In this document: positions 49,641 through 61,025 of the stretch, in pieces
Position numbering within the stretch: the stretch's first letter is position 1
How the letters are laid out: the number at the start of each line of letters is the position of its first letter
DNA from: Dioscorea cayenensis subsp. rotundata
Taxonomy: Eukaryota; Streptophyta; Magnoliopsida; Dioscoreales; Dioscoreaceae
Direction: 5' to 3'
NCBI RefSeq assembly: GCF_009730915.1
Contig: NC_052475.1
Coordinates: 21,882,285-21,946,284 of the forward strand
DNA: 64,000 nucleotides
The notes under the pieces: generated by a model
Databases searched by the model: none
Seen by the model: the letters and a program-made list of their open reading frames with translations, nothing else
Told to the model about the DNA's origin: nothing
Program-made: the position numbers and the translations under genes

Positions 49641-50260
49641 ATGTCTGAAATGAAGCATGATATTACTATATATCAAGACTCAAGTCAGAACATAACTCAG
49701 AAACTATTCATCTTTGTTGGAGTGATAGCCTATACTGTTTTAATTTTAAAGATTATGACTCTTCCCACTAAACATGCCTTGTCTCCTCTGTTTCCTGGTT
49801 TTACTGTCCCCGAACTGGATACCAGTTCTCGAACCGATGGTATTGATCCTACAGAGATACAAAACATTGATGTTTCAGTGAATGAAGGAGAAAACAACCA
49901 TGGTTTCATGGTTAAACAGTTAGAGCCAGATGTAGAAAAGAATGGTAATATGGAACTTCAAATTGCTGCTGAGATGGTGGAAGGTATGTATCTTTGTTGC
50001 AGCTCAGATAGTGTTAATAAATACAATATGAATTATAATGCATTTGATTTTCAAATGAAATGAAGAAGAAACAAATACTTATCTAATTCAATCTCTGATC
50101 AGAAAACCATGCTGAAACTTATTCTGGAACTGATGATAAGCTACTACTGCACAATGGCATGATTGTTTCCAATGATAGTTCTATGGGGATGGGGAATAAT
50201 ACCAAACATTCAGCTCCAAAGATTCAGGATATGAACCAACAACCAATTTCAGATATCTGA
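49641..50260 (+). CDS. Unknown small protein with one N-terminal membrane segment (166 residues)
   Basis: Two exons, 49641-49983 and 50103-50260, together 501 nt. The donor GAAG|GTATGT and acceptor GATCAG join in phase and add 52 residues before a TGA. The first 20 residues are polar, followed by one hydrophobic segment at about 22-40 (KLFIFVGVIAYTVLILKIM). After it comes a long polar, mostly acidic and Asn/Ser/Met-rich tail without recognisable domains or cysteine patterns. A type II or tail-out single-pass membrane protein is the simplest reading. The hydrophobic stretch begins after a charged region and lacks a clear signal-peptidase site, so it looks like an anchor rather than a cleaved signal. 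Possible poly(A) signals (AATAAATAAAAT) follow near 50492. I do not recognise the family; expression and conservation are untested. Confidence 0.6.
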
Positions 50261-53040
50261 ATTTTAGTCTATTACTGACTCTGAGGAATGTACTGAAATA
50301 TGATATTATGTTGCAGATAATTAGTTTTTCCAACTTCATTTGCAGCTTAAATTCCTCAGCAGGCACAGAACATAGTATGAATTTCTACCTTATCTGTTGT
50401 GAAATAATACTCATTTTTCTTGTGCCAATACAGTAATTTTCTTCATTGGGCTTCATATACAATGTAAGAACATGATGTATCCATGAGCTTAAATAAATAA
50501 AATCAGTTATTTTGATGAAACTTATTACATATAATTGTCAATATTAATTCAGACTACACATGCTGAAAACATAACATTGATGAGAATTACTAAAATTTTC
50601 ACCCTTCAATGTAAAACTTTCTGGTTAAAACATTGCAGTTTTTTTTTTCCTGTTGAGATACCATGATTCAATTCTCAATAGTGACAAGCAAATGAATAGT
50701 ACTGTTTATATTCATATTCATATTTACAAACTGTACTGATGAAGATAAGCTTGGCACCATAAGATTCTTATCATCATCATTCATCAAGAATGAAACAAGA
50801 AAGATCAAAACTTAAATATAAGGAAAAATGAGAAAATTAAGTTCTTTTGAATATATATCTGTAGATACTAATCAAGCACATATTATATGGAATCAAGTCT
50901 GTTTAAAAATTTAAAGTAGATATTATGATAATGATAGGCAATTTTTATATTGGAACCTAAATTTACCACACTATATGTTTCTAATAATGGAAGGAAACTG
51001 TTTGATAAGATTTGGAGACAGTGAACCTATATTGAGGATATAATTATTTAGAGAATTTAATTGTTTTTGTTGTTTTTTTAGTACCCATGTGATCTCTGTC
51101 ATTTGTGCTTTCAATTATTGTGTGACCACAATGAAAGACAAAAAAAAGTGAACATATATATATATATATATATATATGTAAATATTATATAAGAGAACAA
51201 GGACAAACTTTTGTTTTTTTGCAATATATATACTTTAAGTTTATTTATTATAAATAAACATTTTATGGAAAAATATTTGAGTTATTTGAATTTTGGTATA
51301 AGATGGTTTATTTTATGACTGATTTTTTACTTCTAAATATAATTCTAATTACACACTTTGTTTTAGTGAGGGTGCTTGATTTAAATAAGAAAAACAAGAT
51401 GTTGTGTGGCAGATTTTCTTTTATCAAATGATACTAATTTATATAAATTGAAATAATACACATAAATGTAATAATACACAAAATAATATTAATATACATA
51501 ATTTTTCCCCCAAATTTAGTTTTGCAAGTATTTATATTTTTATGTCCCAAGTTTCATCTAGACTGAAAACAAGGATTCATGAAATCGGAAGTTAAAATTG
51601 TAATTATCCCAACTAAATGACACGGTATGAGCTAAAGTTTTTTCAATTAGTGTATGTATATATATATATATATATGAGCCTTTTTTATATTTTTTATATT
51701 CAATCATGATTTATAAACCACATAGTTGCTTGCATGTTTTTAAGAGTTTGATTCTTCTATTTGGATTTTTTTTTTAATAAAATACAACATCTTGAGTACT
51801 AAAAAAATAAAAATGAATGGTCTTTGAAACATTAATTCGGTCTGAATATTTAAATAGCAACCTGTAGGAGAACAGTATGAATATGACAAGTTATAAAAGA
51901 ATAGAACAAAATCAAAATTATTTTTTTGTCATTATATATATATAGATATTTGGTAGATCATGATGTGATGGATTTTATTATTTCTTTTGTCTTTCATAAT
52001 ATGATATTAATTTAATCAAGTCTAATTTAACCAGTAATAGTTATTAAAATTGACATTATTACCATTTGAGTCAATTGAAATTCAAATTATCATTTTCTAA
52101 TAAAAGAATGCATAAAATTTCATAAGAAACATCTCTTAACCTTTAAATATAATTTAATATTTACATATATATTAATATATATATAGGAAATAAATCATCT
52201 GCGGACGTTCAACGGCAAGCATAGTACCAATTAAGCTGCTACAATGAGACCTAACTGTGCACAAATTGATTGAACGATTCAGATTAAATTACTGTGTATC
52301 CCACTTTTCATTGTGCTACTATTTATAAATATAGTATTATTATTCATCTAATATTAATGAACCGTTAGATTTTAATCCAACGGTTGATAGTAACATTCAT
52401 AGTTTTCAATTCTACGAATGTGCTTAGATGATTGAAGCTCATATATATATATATATATATATATAAACATGCATCCATATAAACATATTTATTTATTTAT
52501 ATAGCACTTTTACATAAATCAATTTAATAATTTTATAAAAAATAAATCGGTTATGTTAATAATATGATAAAAAAAATACAAAAGATATATAGAAGAAGAG
52601 AGTTACAAAATAGATAATAAAATACACAAAGTAAAAAGATACAGTGAAAACTATCCACTAGGTGTGAAGATAAATATATATAAAATTAAGAATTAAGATA
52701 AAACAGTACTCTCTAGGAGGAAAGTGAGAGGCATCATCTCCTGGAAGCTAGAATATCTCCAAAACATTGCGCAAATTATCATCTCTTTGCTTTCTAGTGT
52801 AAAAAATAAAATATTTTTTTTTAATAAAATTTTAATTTGATTCCCAACCACGTACACATATAATCAAAATTTTTAAAAAAACAAAACAAAAATATAGTTC
52901 TTACAAGAGCATACTAGTCAGTGGGTAGAGACTAGAGTATGCAAAATCAAGAAATTTTTCCTTTGTTTTTTTTTAAACCTATTACATATATATATATATA
53001 ACAATATTCCCGGTAAAAAAGGGGGGAAAGTTAGTTTAGT
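50261..53040. other. Intergenic spacer, extremely AT-rich
   Basis: The 3'UTR of the orphan gene, then AT-rich DNA with (AT)n tracts near 51153-51177, 51657-51675 and 52441-52465 and a foldback-like segment at about 52190-52440. I see no gene. The last 60 bp lead into the AGC-kinase leader. Confidence 0.6.
52190..52440. repeat. MITE-like segment with AACCGTTAGAT/CCAACGGTT palindrome
   Basis: A small palindrome, ACCGTTAGATTTTAATCC with AACGGT after it, sits in a 250-bp segment of higher GC than its surroundings and ends against an (AT)n run. The motif order resembles the foldback at 20090-20360 and a possible third piece near 61170-61300. Boundaries and target duplication are unclear. Confidence 0.35.
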
Positions 53041-53105
53041 TAGTTGAGTTGAGTTTGAGAGGATATCCACCTTCCAGTCAATTCAACAATCACTTCCCTC
53101 TCTCC

Positions 53106-53258
53106 ATGACCTTCCAACCAACCTTTCCTTCTCCTCCTCCTCCTCCTCCTCCTCCTCCACACCTACACCTACAACAACAACAACAACAACAACAACACAT
53201 CCTTCCTCTTCCCCACGTCTTCTTCTCTCCCTCCCATTTCTTTTTCTTTTTTTTTTAA
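53106..53258 (+). other. Upstream ORF 1 (50 codons, poly-Pro then poly-Gln) in the AGC-kinase leader
   Basis: ATG at 53106 opens a 50-residue frame made mostly of a Pro run from (CTC)n and a Gln run from (CAA)n, ending in a Phe run and TAA. It precedes the kinase start and would be scanned first if the leader includes it. The peptide follows from the microsatellites and is unlikely to be selected for sequence; any effect would be on translation. Confidence 0.45.
53131..53197. repeat. (CCT)n and (CAA)n microsatellites in the AGC-kinase leader
   Basis: A (CCT)n tract of about nine units is followed after a short ACACCTACACCTA spacer by a (CAA)n tract of about eight units. Pyrimidine-rich and CAA tracts are common in plant 5' leaders. 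Confidence 0.9.
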
Positions 53259-53350
53259 TATTTATTTATATATAATTTCTTTCTTTCTGTTTGCTTTTTT
53301 TATTTACAAGTAGTTTTCACATTTTTATCCATCCCAATTTTATTTTGTGG

Positions 53351-53553
53351 ATGGATCCACCCATCCCTTCCCCAATTCCCTCCCCACCTCCCATCCACCC
53401 TCCTCCACTCCTCCAACCTTCTCATCCCCTCTTCATTCCCATTTGGAAAATTCCCTTCTATCTATGGTAATGATTTTGGTAATCCAATCCAATCTTCTTC
53501 TTATCATTCATTCATTCATCACTTTGCTCTCAATTTTTTGTTTTCATTGCAGA
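53351..53553 (+). other. Upstream ORF 2 (38 codons, Pro-rich) ending on the kinase start codon
   Basis: ATG 53351 opens a frame that begins [14 protein letters not shown] and reads to CTA at 53464. After removal of the intron 53467-53552 its stop TGA is made from 53465-53466 plus 53553, overlapping the kinase ATG as ATGA. The intron therefore decides the arrangement of both frames. This is read from the sequence; translation is inferred. Confidence 0.5.
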
Positions 53554-55326
53554 CAAACATTAGTTCAAACATTGACATCAAAACAATACCAGTCACAACA
53601 GACAAACCATCAGTATTGATGAATAAGAAGAAGATGGATCCAATCTCTATCAATGGAGGTAGTACTGATCCTGACACCAGCCCTTGTCCAAGTCCTCAGG
53701 CTCTTGATTCTATGGTTGTTCCTAATATATCTGAAACCGGTTCTTATTCGCCGTCAACCTCAACTTCTTCCTCTGTTTTCACCAAATTGAATGATAGTGC
53801 TGCTGTTAGTGACTCTTCTGCAACTACCAGCACTAATACGACGACTACTAGTACGCGGAGTAACAGTTTAGATAGCTCTAGTACTTATTCGGCTCCGATC
53901 AGAAGGCACACCGGAGGGGATTGCCGATGGGAAGCTATTCGGTTGGCTAATTCAAGAGATTCCCCCATTGGCCTTGGCCATTTCAGGCTTTTAAAACGCC
54001 TAGGCTATGGTGATATTGGTAGTGTTTATCTTGTTGAGCTTAGGGGGACTTGTGCTTATTTTGCGATGAAAGTTATGGACCGAGCTTCGCTTGTCAGTAG
54101 GAATAAGGTGCTTCGATCGCAGACCGAAAGGGAAATTTTAGGCCTTTTGGACCATCCTTTCTTGCCTACATTATATTCACATTTTGAGACCGATAAGTTT
54201 TATTGTTTGGTGATGGAGTATTGCAGTGGAGGTAATCTTCATTCTCTTCGGCAGAAACAGCCTAACAAGTATTTCACCGAGCAGGCGGCACGGTTAGTTT
54301 CTAGTTTCTTTTTTTGTGCTTATTATTCATTCCGTATTTAATCTAATTGGTGAAATTCATTTTCAAATGGTTGCTTAGGATTGAATATTCATGCAATCCT
54401 TAGAAATACTCTGTTCAGCATGTTAATACTGTCTATGATTCAGGTTTTATGCGTCGGAAGTCTTGCTAGCCCTTGAATACTTGCACATGCTCGGCATTGT
54501 TTATAGGGACTTAAAGCCAGAAAATGTACTTGTTAGAGAAGAAGGCCATATCATGCTCTCTGATTTTGATCTATCGCTTCGGTGTTCTGTCAATCCAACA
54601 CTAGTAAAATCATCATCTGTACACGGTGGTGGTGGTGGCATACTAGACTCGGAAAATGCTGTCCAAGGGTGCATTCAACCAACTGCATTTTTTCCAAGAA
54701 TACTCCCAAAGCGGAATCGAAAATCTAAATCTGACTTCGGAGTTGGCAATGGTAACCTTCCAGAGCTCATGGCAGAACCAACAAATGCGCGATCAATGTC
54801 ATTTGTAGGCACTCATGAGTACTTAGCTCCGGAGATTATTCGCGGTGAGGGACATGGTAGTGCCGTTGATTGGTGGACATTCGGAATTTTTCTCTTTGAG
54901 CTTTTGCATGGTACAACTCCATTTAAAGGTGCGGGGAATCGAGCTACATTGTTCAATGTTGTAGGACAACCTCTAAGATTTCCCGACACGCCCAGTGTAA
55001 GCATGGTTGCAAGAGATCTTATTCGCGGTCTTCTTGTAAAGGACCCTCAAAAAAGAATTGCTTATAGAAGAGGAGCAACCGAAATAAAACAACATCCATT
55101 TTTCGAGGGAGTGAATTGGGCATTGATCAGGAGCACCACTCCGCCCCATGTGCCCGATGCCGTAGACTTTTCACAGTATGCAGTTAAGGAGAAAAAAGGC
55201 GCGGAAAATGGTGTTGATGTTAGTATTAGTAGCGGTGCTGGTGGCGGTGGTGGCGGCAGCAGCGGAGGAGGAAATAAAGGGAATAATGCAAATGATTCTT
55301 CATATCTTGATTTTGAGTATTTTTAA
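53464..55326 (+). CDS. AGCVIII Ser/Thr protein kinase (D6PK/PINOID relatives)
   Basis: Exons 53464-53466 (the ATG alone), 53553-54292 and 54444-55326 give 541 residues. An alternative start is ATG 53617, which would not need the first intron. Residues 1-130 are a Ser/Thr-rich leader. The kinase domain has the glycine loop LGYGDIGSV (151-159), Lys174, YRDLKPEN with catalytic Asp270, and DFD (288-290) in place of DFG, the hallmark of plant AGCVIII kinases. An insertion of about 90 residues before GTHEYLAPE holds a basic KRNRKSKSD patch, the usual membrane-lipid-binding feature of this group. The C-terminus has [13 protein letters not shown], a Gly-rich stretch and ends FEYF, a FxxF motif of the kind that docks PDK1. 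These kinases phosphorylate PIN auxin transporters at the plasma membrane or act in polar growth; the substrate here is unknown. Two upstream ORFs may restrain translation. Confidence 0.93.
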
Positions 55327-57878
55327 GGTGAGTTACATTGGATCATTGCAATACATAGTGATCTATTTTTCTGTGATTGATGTCGAAAAGTACATAACTT
55401 TAGATGGGAGCTCTGAGAGTGCTTTGATCTTCATCTTTGTTTACTGAAACAATGCAGAGGAATGTGTGATATACTCAATGCTCAAAAGCTTACTAATTGA
55501 ACAGCAATTTTTAGCAAATAGAGCTTCCATTGTGATTGGAAGGATGTTTTTCATTTGCAACTAATTTTGTTTTGCTTTATTTGTGTGTATAGTTGTGAAT
55601 TTGGTTGTAAAATTCTCTTGTTTTTCTTTTGTATAGAGGGATTGATTTCATTGCATCAAGCTTAAATTTTATCAGTCCGAGTTCAAATGAACTTGTCTTA
55701 TTTTTTTTGTTTTTTAATAAAAATAAATAAACCACAATTTTTTTTTAAATTAAAAGAAAATACAAATACATGCAGCTCAGCAAAATCATTGCAAGGTAGC
55801 AAAACAAGGAAGTGACCACAAGCTTTTGCTGCCTTCAAACTTTATTAATAGTTCTACAAGCTAAATCAACCAAAATTCAGACCTGATCTTGGCCTAAGGC
55901 CTAATCCATTTTTTTTATTAAAACTTAACAAATGTTTTTAACATCAGTAAAATCAAATTTATAGGATGAAATTATTAATTTGGCCCATTCTACACATAAA
56001 AAACATCAAGATGGATATTCTTAAACATTGATCCAAATCAAACAATTCATTGTGGAACTACAATGCCAATGTCCCTTGTAATATTCTCTCTATTGAATCT
56101 ACAAGCATGCATTTGATGGTTATCTAGTCTGCCAATAATCTCATTTCAAGGAAACCATTAGGCAGCTTCCACAATGGTCCCCATTAACAATAGAGAACAC
56201 ATTATACAAATTTATGTTCTTAAGAAAACAAGCTTAGATTAAGGCTAAATTCTAATTTACTCATTAATTTAAGGAGGATGCTTAAATGTAAGAGGGCTAT
56301 TCATCTATGTGAACACAAGAACAAGGATGATTAATTAGATACAACAAAGCTCTTCCATTTTATATGATCCTTTCCTAAGTTTGGTCCAATTTTTTTTTCT
56401 CAAACATCTTTTTTATTGTTTTTTTTACCTATGTATATCCTTAGGGAGATCTTTATGCTTGAAAAAATAGTTAATTTTATACTTTAAAAAAATCACTTTT
56501 CTTCATGCTTGTTGCCTTTTCACAATGCCTCAGCATTAGGAGAATAGTATTACATTTTCCTCACAAATCAAAGATAAAGAGTCTAAATTCACTAACTCAG
56601 AAGTTGAGGGCCATATGCTTATATATATATTGCTAGTGCTTTGTTGTATAAAATATAATGTTACGTTTAAAATATTTTATTTATATGCATCCAAAATGTT
56701 CACCTTATCATAAATATAAATCTAAAAAAAGGTATTTGAGCAATAGTATGCTTTTATGTTCATTTTATTTTAAAAATATACTACTGATTATTACATTGAT
56801 ATTTTTATAAAGTTAAAAAAAAAGATTAAAAAAAAAATATTTATGAAATTATACTAAGTATTCCCTAAAGATATACCCCTCCTTTTATAAAATTAAATTA
56901 ATTTTTTTAAAATAAAGTGAAAATTACCTCTAAACCTCAAAAATTGGGAATGTTCGCCTAAATAAATTTTGTTTCATTAACTAAACTTAAATTTTATAAT
57001 TTTTTATAATTTAGAAGTGATAATCAAGCTCATTGGGTTTAACATTGTGTATAGTAAATGAAACAAATAATCTTACACTGAATAGGAGAGAAAAGTTTTG
57101 TGTTTATATGTATGATTTAGATATAAACATATGAGGCGTCTTTCAAAACTATGAGGACCGATTTTATGTTAATTTAGTTGTTACCGTGTGAATATTCACA
57201 TAACCTTTGGCATTGCAAAAAAAAACAAAAAAAAAACTAAGCACAAAATCATCATTTAATTTTTTCTTAATATATATATATATATATATTAAAACTAGAC
57301 ATATAGAAAGCAATTTTAAGTGATCGGTAAGTATTTCAATTTTTTTCCGACTATCAATTATTCCTTTATAATTCTCCACAATATATTAAAAAATCTACCA
57401 TTCAAGTCAACTGTCACAAGAAAAATATCATTTGAAAAGGAAGAGAGTTACCAACTTTCACGAAGGTGGTAAAATAAAGAATTTTAGAACTCAATCAAAA
57501 CATCAAAAGAAAATACATATAAACGTATAATAATTTTCTCATAACAAAATCACTATATATATATAACATCATCTCTTGTACATGTCTCACAAACAATCAA
57601 ACCCATCTTAGGAAAATTCGAACATTCTTATAGTAGCTTAGCTTTTGCAAGCTAATGAATCCAATTTAAAGTTTTGCCTAGTTCACTGGCTGCTACAGCT
57701 ATAAGTCAAGAACATTTGGCTACTTTGTTCCTGACAGTTTCCCTTTTTGTCTCTCACATTTCGGAAATCAACATGATCATCACATTGTCTACAATTGTAG
57801 TTAACTGAATAATACAAGCGCCATGTGAGACTTGTTCGTCACCTCCGTCAAATCTTTTGTTCTTATCAAACTCTACAT
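55327..57878. other. AGC-kinase 3'UTR and intergenic spacer
   Basis: A possible poly(A) region (AATAAAAATAAATAAA) lies near 55716. The rest is AT-rich sequence with an (AT)n run at about 57271-57290. I found no coding exon and no clear transposon ends. Confidence 0.6.
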
Positions 57879-57887
57879 TATATAAAT
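57879..57887 (+). promoter_or_regulatory. TATA box of the MATE gene
   Basis: TATATAAAT lies 62-70 bp before the ATG at 57949, which would place the transcription start about 35-40 bp upstream of the start codon. The spacing is normal for a plant class II promoter. Confidence 0.55.
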
Positions 57888-57948
57888 CTCTAAAATCTCC
57901 ACTCCATATCAGCATTCAAATTAAGACTGCAAGAACTTGTTAATAATC

Positions 57949-59564
57949 ATGTGTCAAACTCCAGATAATCCATGCCTCGAACCATTGTTATGTAACAAGT
58001 ATTGTAATCTTGCTCAACAAGCCGAGATTCTTCTTGTTTATCCTTCATTAGAAATAAAAGATGAGCATTCATCTTTATCTTGGTCCCATGAGGTAATAAT
58101 TATATATGTGTATATATATAAGCTTTGATACCATGTTAGATACAAACTCAAAAAAGTCTTGTATGTTCTATTAGATTGCCGACGAGATTAAAGCACTATC
58201 AAAAATCACGACACCAGGAATAGCATCTGGCCTCCTCTACTACGCGCGAAACCTCATCTCGATGCTTTTCTTAGGATGGCTTGGACCAAGAGAGCTTGCA
58301 GCAGGAGCTCTATCTATCGGCTTTGCGAACATAACTGGCTACTCAGTACTCTCCGGTCTCTCCATCGGTATGGAGCCCATTTGCGGCCAAGCTTACGGTG
58401 CACAAAATTGGAATCTGGTGAGCCAAACACTTCATCGGACCATTCTAATCCTTCTCCTAACTTGCATACCCATCTCTCTCTTATGGCTAAATGTCAGCCA
58501 TATCCTTCTTCATCTTGGCCAAGACCCTACAATCACCCATTTGGCCAAGAACTACCTTCTTTATGCTCTACCTGACCTTATTGCATTATCCTTCATCAAT
58601 CCTCTTCGCATTTTCCTTCGAACACAGAACTTGAATCATGTTCCTGCAGTTTGCTCAACAATATCAACTTTGCTTCACATCCCTCTCAATTACTACTTTG
58701 TGATCATTCTTGGTTCCGGCATTAAAGGAGTAGCCACTGCGGTCGCTGTCACCGACTTCCTCCTTCTCTTCTTTGTAATATCATACATTTACCTTAGCGG
58801 GGTATGCGAAAAAACATGGACAAGGATGAACTTAGATTGCTTCAAAGAATGGTCTTCTATCTTTTCACTAGCATTACCGAGCTGCATCTCAGTGTGCTTG
58901 GAATGGTGGTGGTATGAGTTCATGATCATTTTATGTGGTTTGTTGAACAATCCCGAAGAAACAGTTTCGGCAATTGGCATTTTGATGCAAATGACAGCAT
59001 TAGTTTATGTCTTTCCTTCATCACTGAGCTATGGAGTGTCGACAAGAGTGGCGCAAGAGCTCGGCAGAGGAAGGCCAGTGAAAGCGAAGACAGTTGCTAC
59101 TATAGGCACTATTTGGGGTGTGTTCATGGGAATCGTCGCAATGGCGTTCAATGTATATGCTATGAAATGGTGGGGGTTTGATGTTTACTAACAGCGAGCG
59201 GGTGGTAAAAATTGTGATGTCCGTGTTGCCGGTGGTAGGACTTTGTGAGCTTGGAAACTGCCCGCAGACGGCAATGTGCGGCGCGCTAAGAGGAAGTGCG
59301 AGGGCGAAGCTAGGAGCTCACTTGAACTTGGGTTGTTTCTACGGTGTTGGTATGCCGGTGGCATTGATATGTGCATTTCTGTTGAAGCTTGGGCTTACCG
59401 GATTGTGGCTGGGGCTGCTCGCGGCACAAGGGTCTTGCGCGGTGGTGCTTGCGGTGGTGCTTGTGAGGACAGACTGGTATTTTCAAGCAGAACAAGCTAA
59501 AGAACTTACTAGCGCAAAAGGAGGAGGAGAGGAAAGAGCAAATGAGAATTTGATGATGGTTTAG
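57949..59564 (+). pseudogene. MATE/DTX multidrug and toxin extrusion transporter with a single-base frameshift
   Basis: Exon 1 is 57949-58092 (ATG, 48 codons) and exon 2 is 58175-59564. The protein starts MCQTPDNPC, as in the plant DTX48-56 group, and contains characteristic stretches: FLGWLGPRELAAGALSIGFA, ITGYSVLSGLSIGMEPICGQ, AYGA, the Pro-rich LRTQ segment, LEWWWYE, and GVSTRVAQELGRGRP. These proteins are 12-helix antiporters of plasma, vacuolar or endomembranes that export organic cations, flavonoids or hormones using a proton or sodium gradient. The frame closes early at TAA 59189-59191 after 386 residues. The next frame continues without gap in MFTNSERVVK, LPVVGLCELGNCPQTAMCG, LRGSARAKLGAHLNLG. 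Removing one base of the G run 59172-59176 would restore about 510 residues, the family's normal length. No other lesion is seen, so an assembly error or a very recent null allele are both possible. Confidence 0.9.
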
Positions 59565-60800
59565 CTTTGAGTACGTTCTAGAGAAATTTCTAATTTTGAT
59601 TCATGAGTTTATTGGATTAAAACCATTAATTAGGTAGATGCAAGATTGATAATTGATAATTAATTATCATGTGAAGCTTATCAAATGGATCCGGCGTAAG
59701 TGGGATCTCTTCCAAAGTTAATTATGGTAAGCATAAAAATGTATAATTGTTTAGGTTTTAAAAATTAATTTAAGTTAATAATTTGAGTATAATATTTTTA
59801 TTGTTTTATTTTGTATTAACTTGTACTTTTCCGGGTAATTTGTAACCAAAGGGTCTAATGGAAAATAATGTTATCATGTATTTCGGTTTGAACTTATAAG
59901 TGAATAATAATGCTATAAACCCATGTCATGTTCAAACTCTATGTATTTTTCTGTAACTTGGGGTTTATCAAATACTATCCTGTACACTGCTCTCAACACA
60001 ACCATGTTCAACCCATAAGTTAAAGCATAAAACCCTCTTGACATCAAATGAAGAGGCATAGGGTGACATGAAAGCAGAAGATGACTCGACTAAAATAGGA
60101 GAAGCTAATGCCTGATCTTTAGATATTTCATCAAGCCATATATTGAAGAAGAGATTTTTAAAGATGGCAAAGGAGAGTAAGTTTATACTTTTTCATGTTT
60201 TGAAATATTTGGATATATTCTCTCCTTGTGAATGCACACTTTTTGATAGATCTCAAGCTTAAGAACAAGTTGGTACTCTTCATCGTTTGGCATTATAGTA
60301 AAATCTTCTCATCACTCTTATTCTTGGAATGTAAGCTTAAAACCGAAACCACATAAATTTTTTTATTTTTGGTGGATATTTTTATTGACTGATTTCATGT
60401 GTGATTTGTTCTTTTTAGTTTTTATCTTCTGTGATATTGTGCAAGCATATTAGCTAGCTTACCTCCTCTTTGATTTGACAATCGATATTTAAGAGTCCAT
60501 TCTCTCTTTAATTTATGTAGAAAAGTCGGTTTATAAGGATGTCATTGATGATGCAACATTGAAACAACACCCAATATTCCACTACCTCCCTGTTGGCGCC
60601 ACCTTTATCATGCATATAAATAGTGTTTGTTGTTTTTAATAAATTATAATTTATCTATATTACTAAAATGAATATTTTTTTTATATAATTTTTAATTTGA
60701 GCCCGCTTCTCAATAGAAGCCAAGTTCATACCTTAATGAGCAAATTAAGCTTCAATATTCCATTTTTTCACTATTTTTAATGTAATACTAAAATGGAAAT
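59565..60800. other. MATE 3'UTR and intergenic spacer
   Basis: No gene was seen. The sequence is AT-rich with no clear transposon ends until the LINE-like insertion starting at 60801. Confidence 0.55.
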
Positions 60801-61025
60801 TATTTGGGGTCAGTGAAAAAGTGGATAAACCATTGTCATTAATTAAATAAAGAGTAGAGATACAAACTGAGCGCAAACAGCGTCGGATGAGAATCAACAA
60901 GGGATTCTCAGCCCAACAACATAATACAAAAACAGACTAGTCGGAGAGAAGATCATGATCTACCCCGGAGAGTGGATCACCGCCAGACTCCACTCCACTT
61001 ATGTACATGACTATTTGGGGTCAGT
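60801..61025 (-). mobile_element. Truncated LINE-type retrotransposon tail with 14-bp target duplication
   Basis: TATTTGGGGTCAGT occurs at 60801-60814 and again at 61012-61025, bracketing 197 bp of higher-GC DNA. Read on the minus strand, the insert resembles the 3' end of plant LINEs: GTTGGGCTGAGAATCCC, TTGTATCTCTACTCTTTATT and ATGGTTTATCCACTTTTTC near the tail. It is strongly 5'-truncated, and no poly(A) remains. The target duplication is seen directly; the LINE assignment rests on resemblance from memory. Confidence 0.65.

Noticed and set aside
53049..53258. Pro/Gln-rich frame as the true N-terminus of the AGC kinase
   Set aside because: It ends at TAA 53258 before the kinase and no splice pair joins it in phase.
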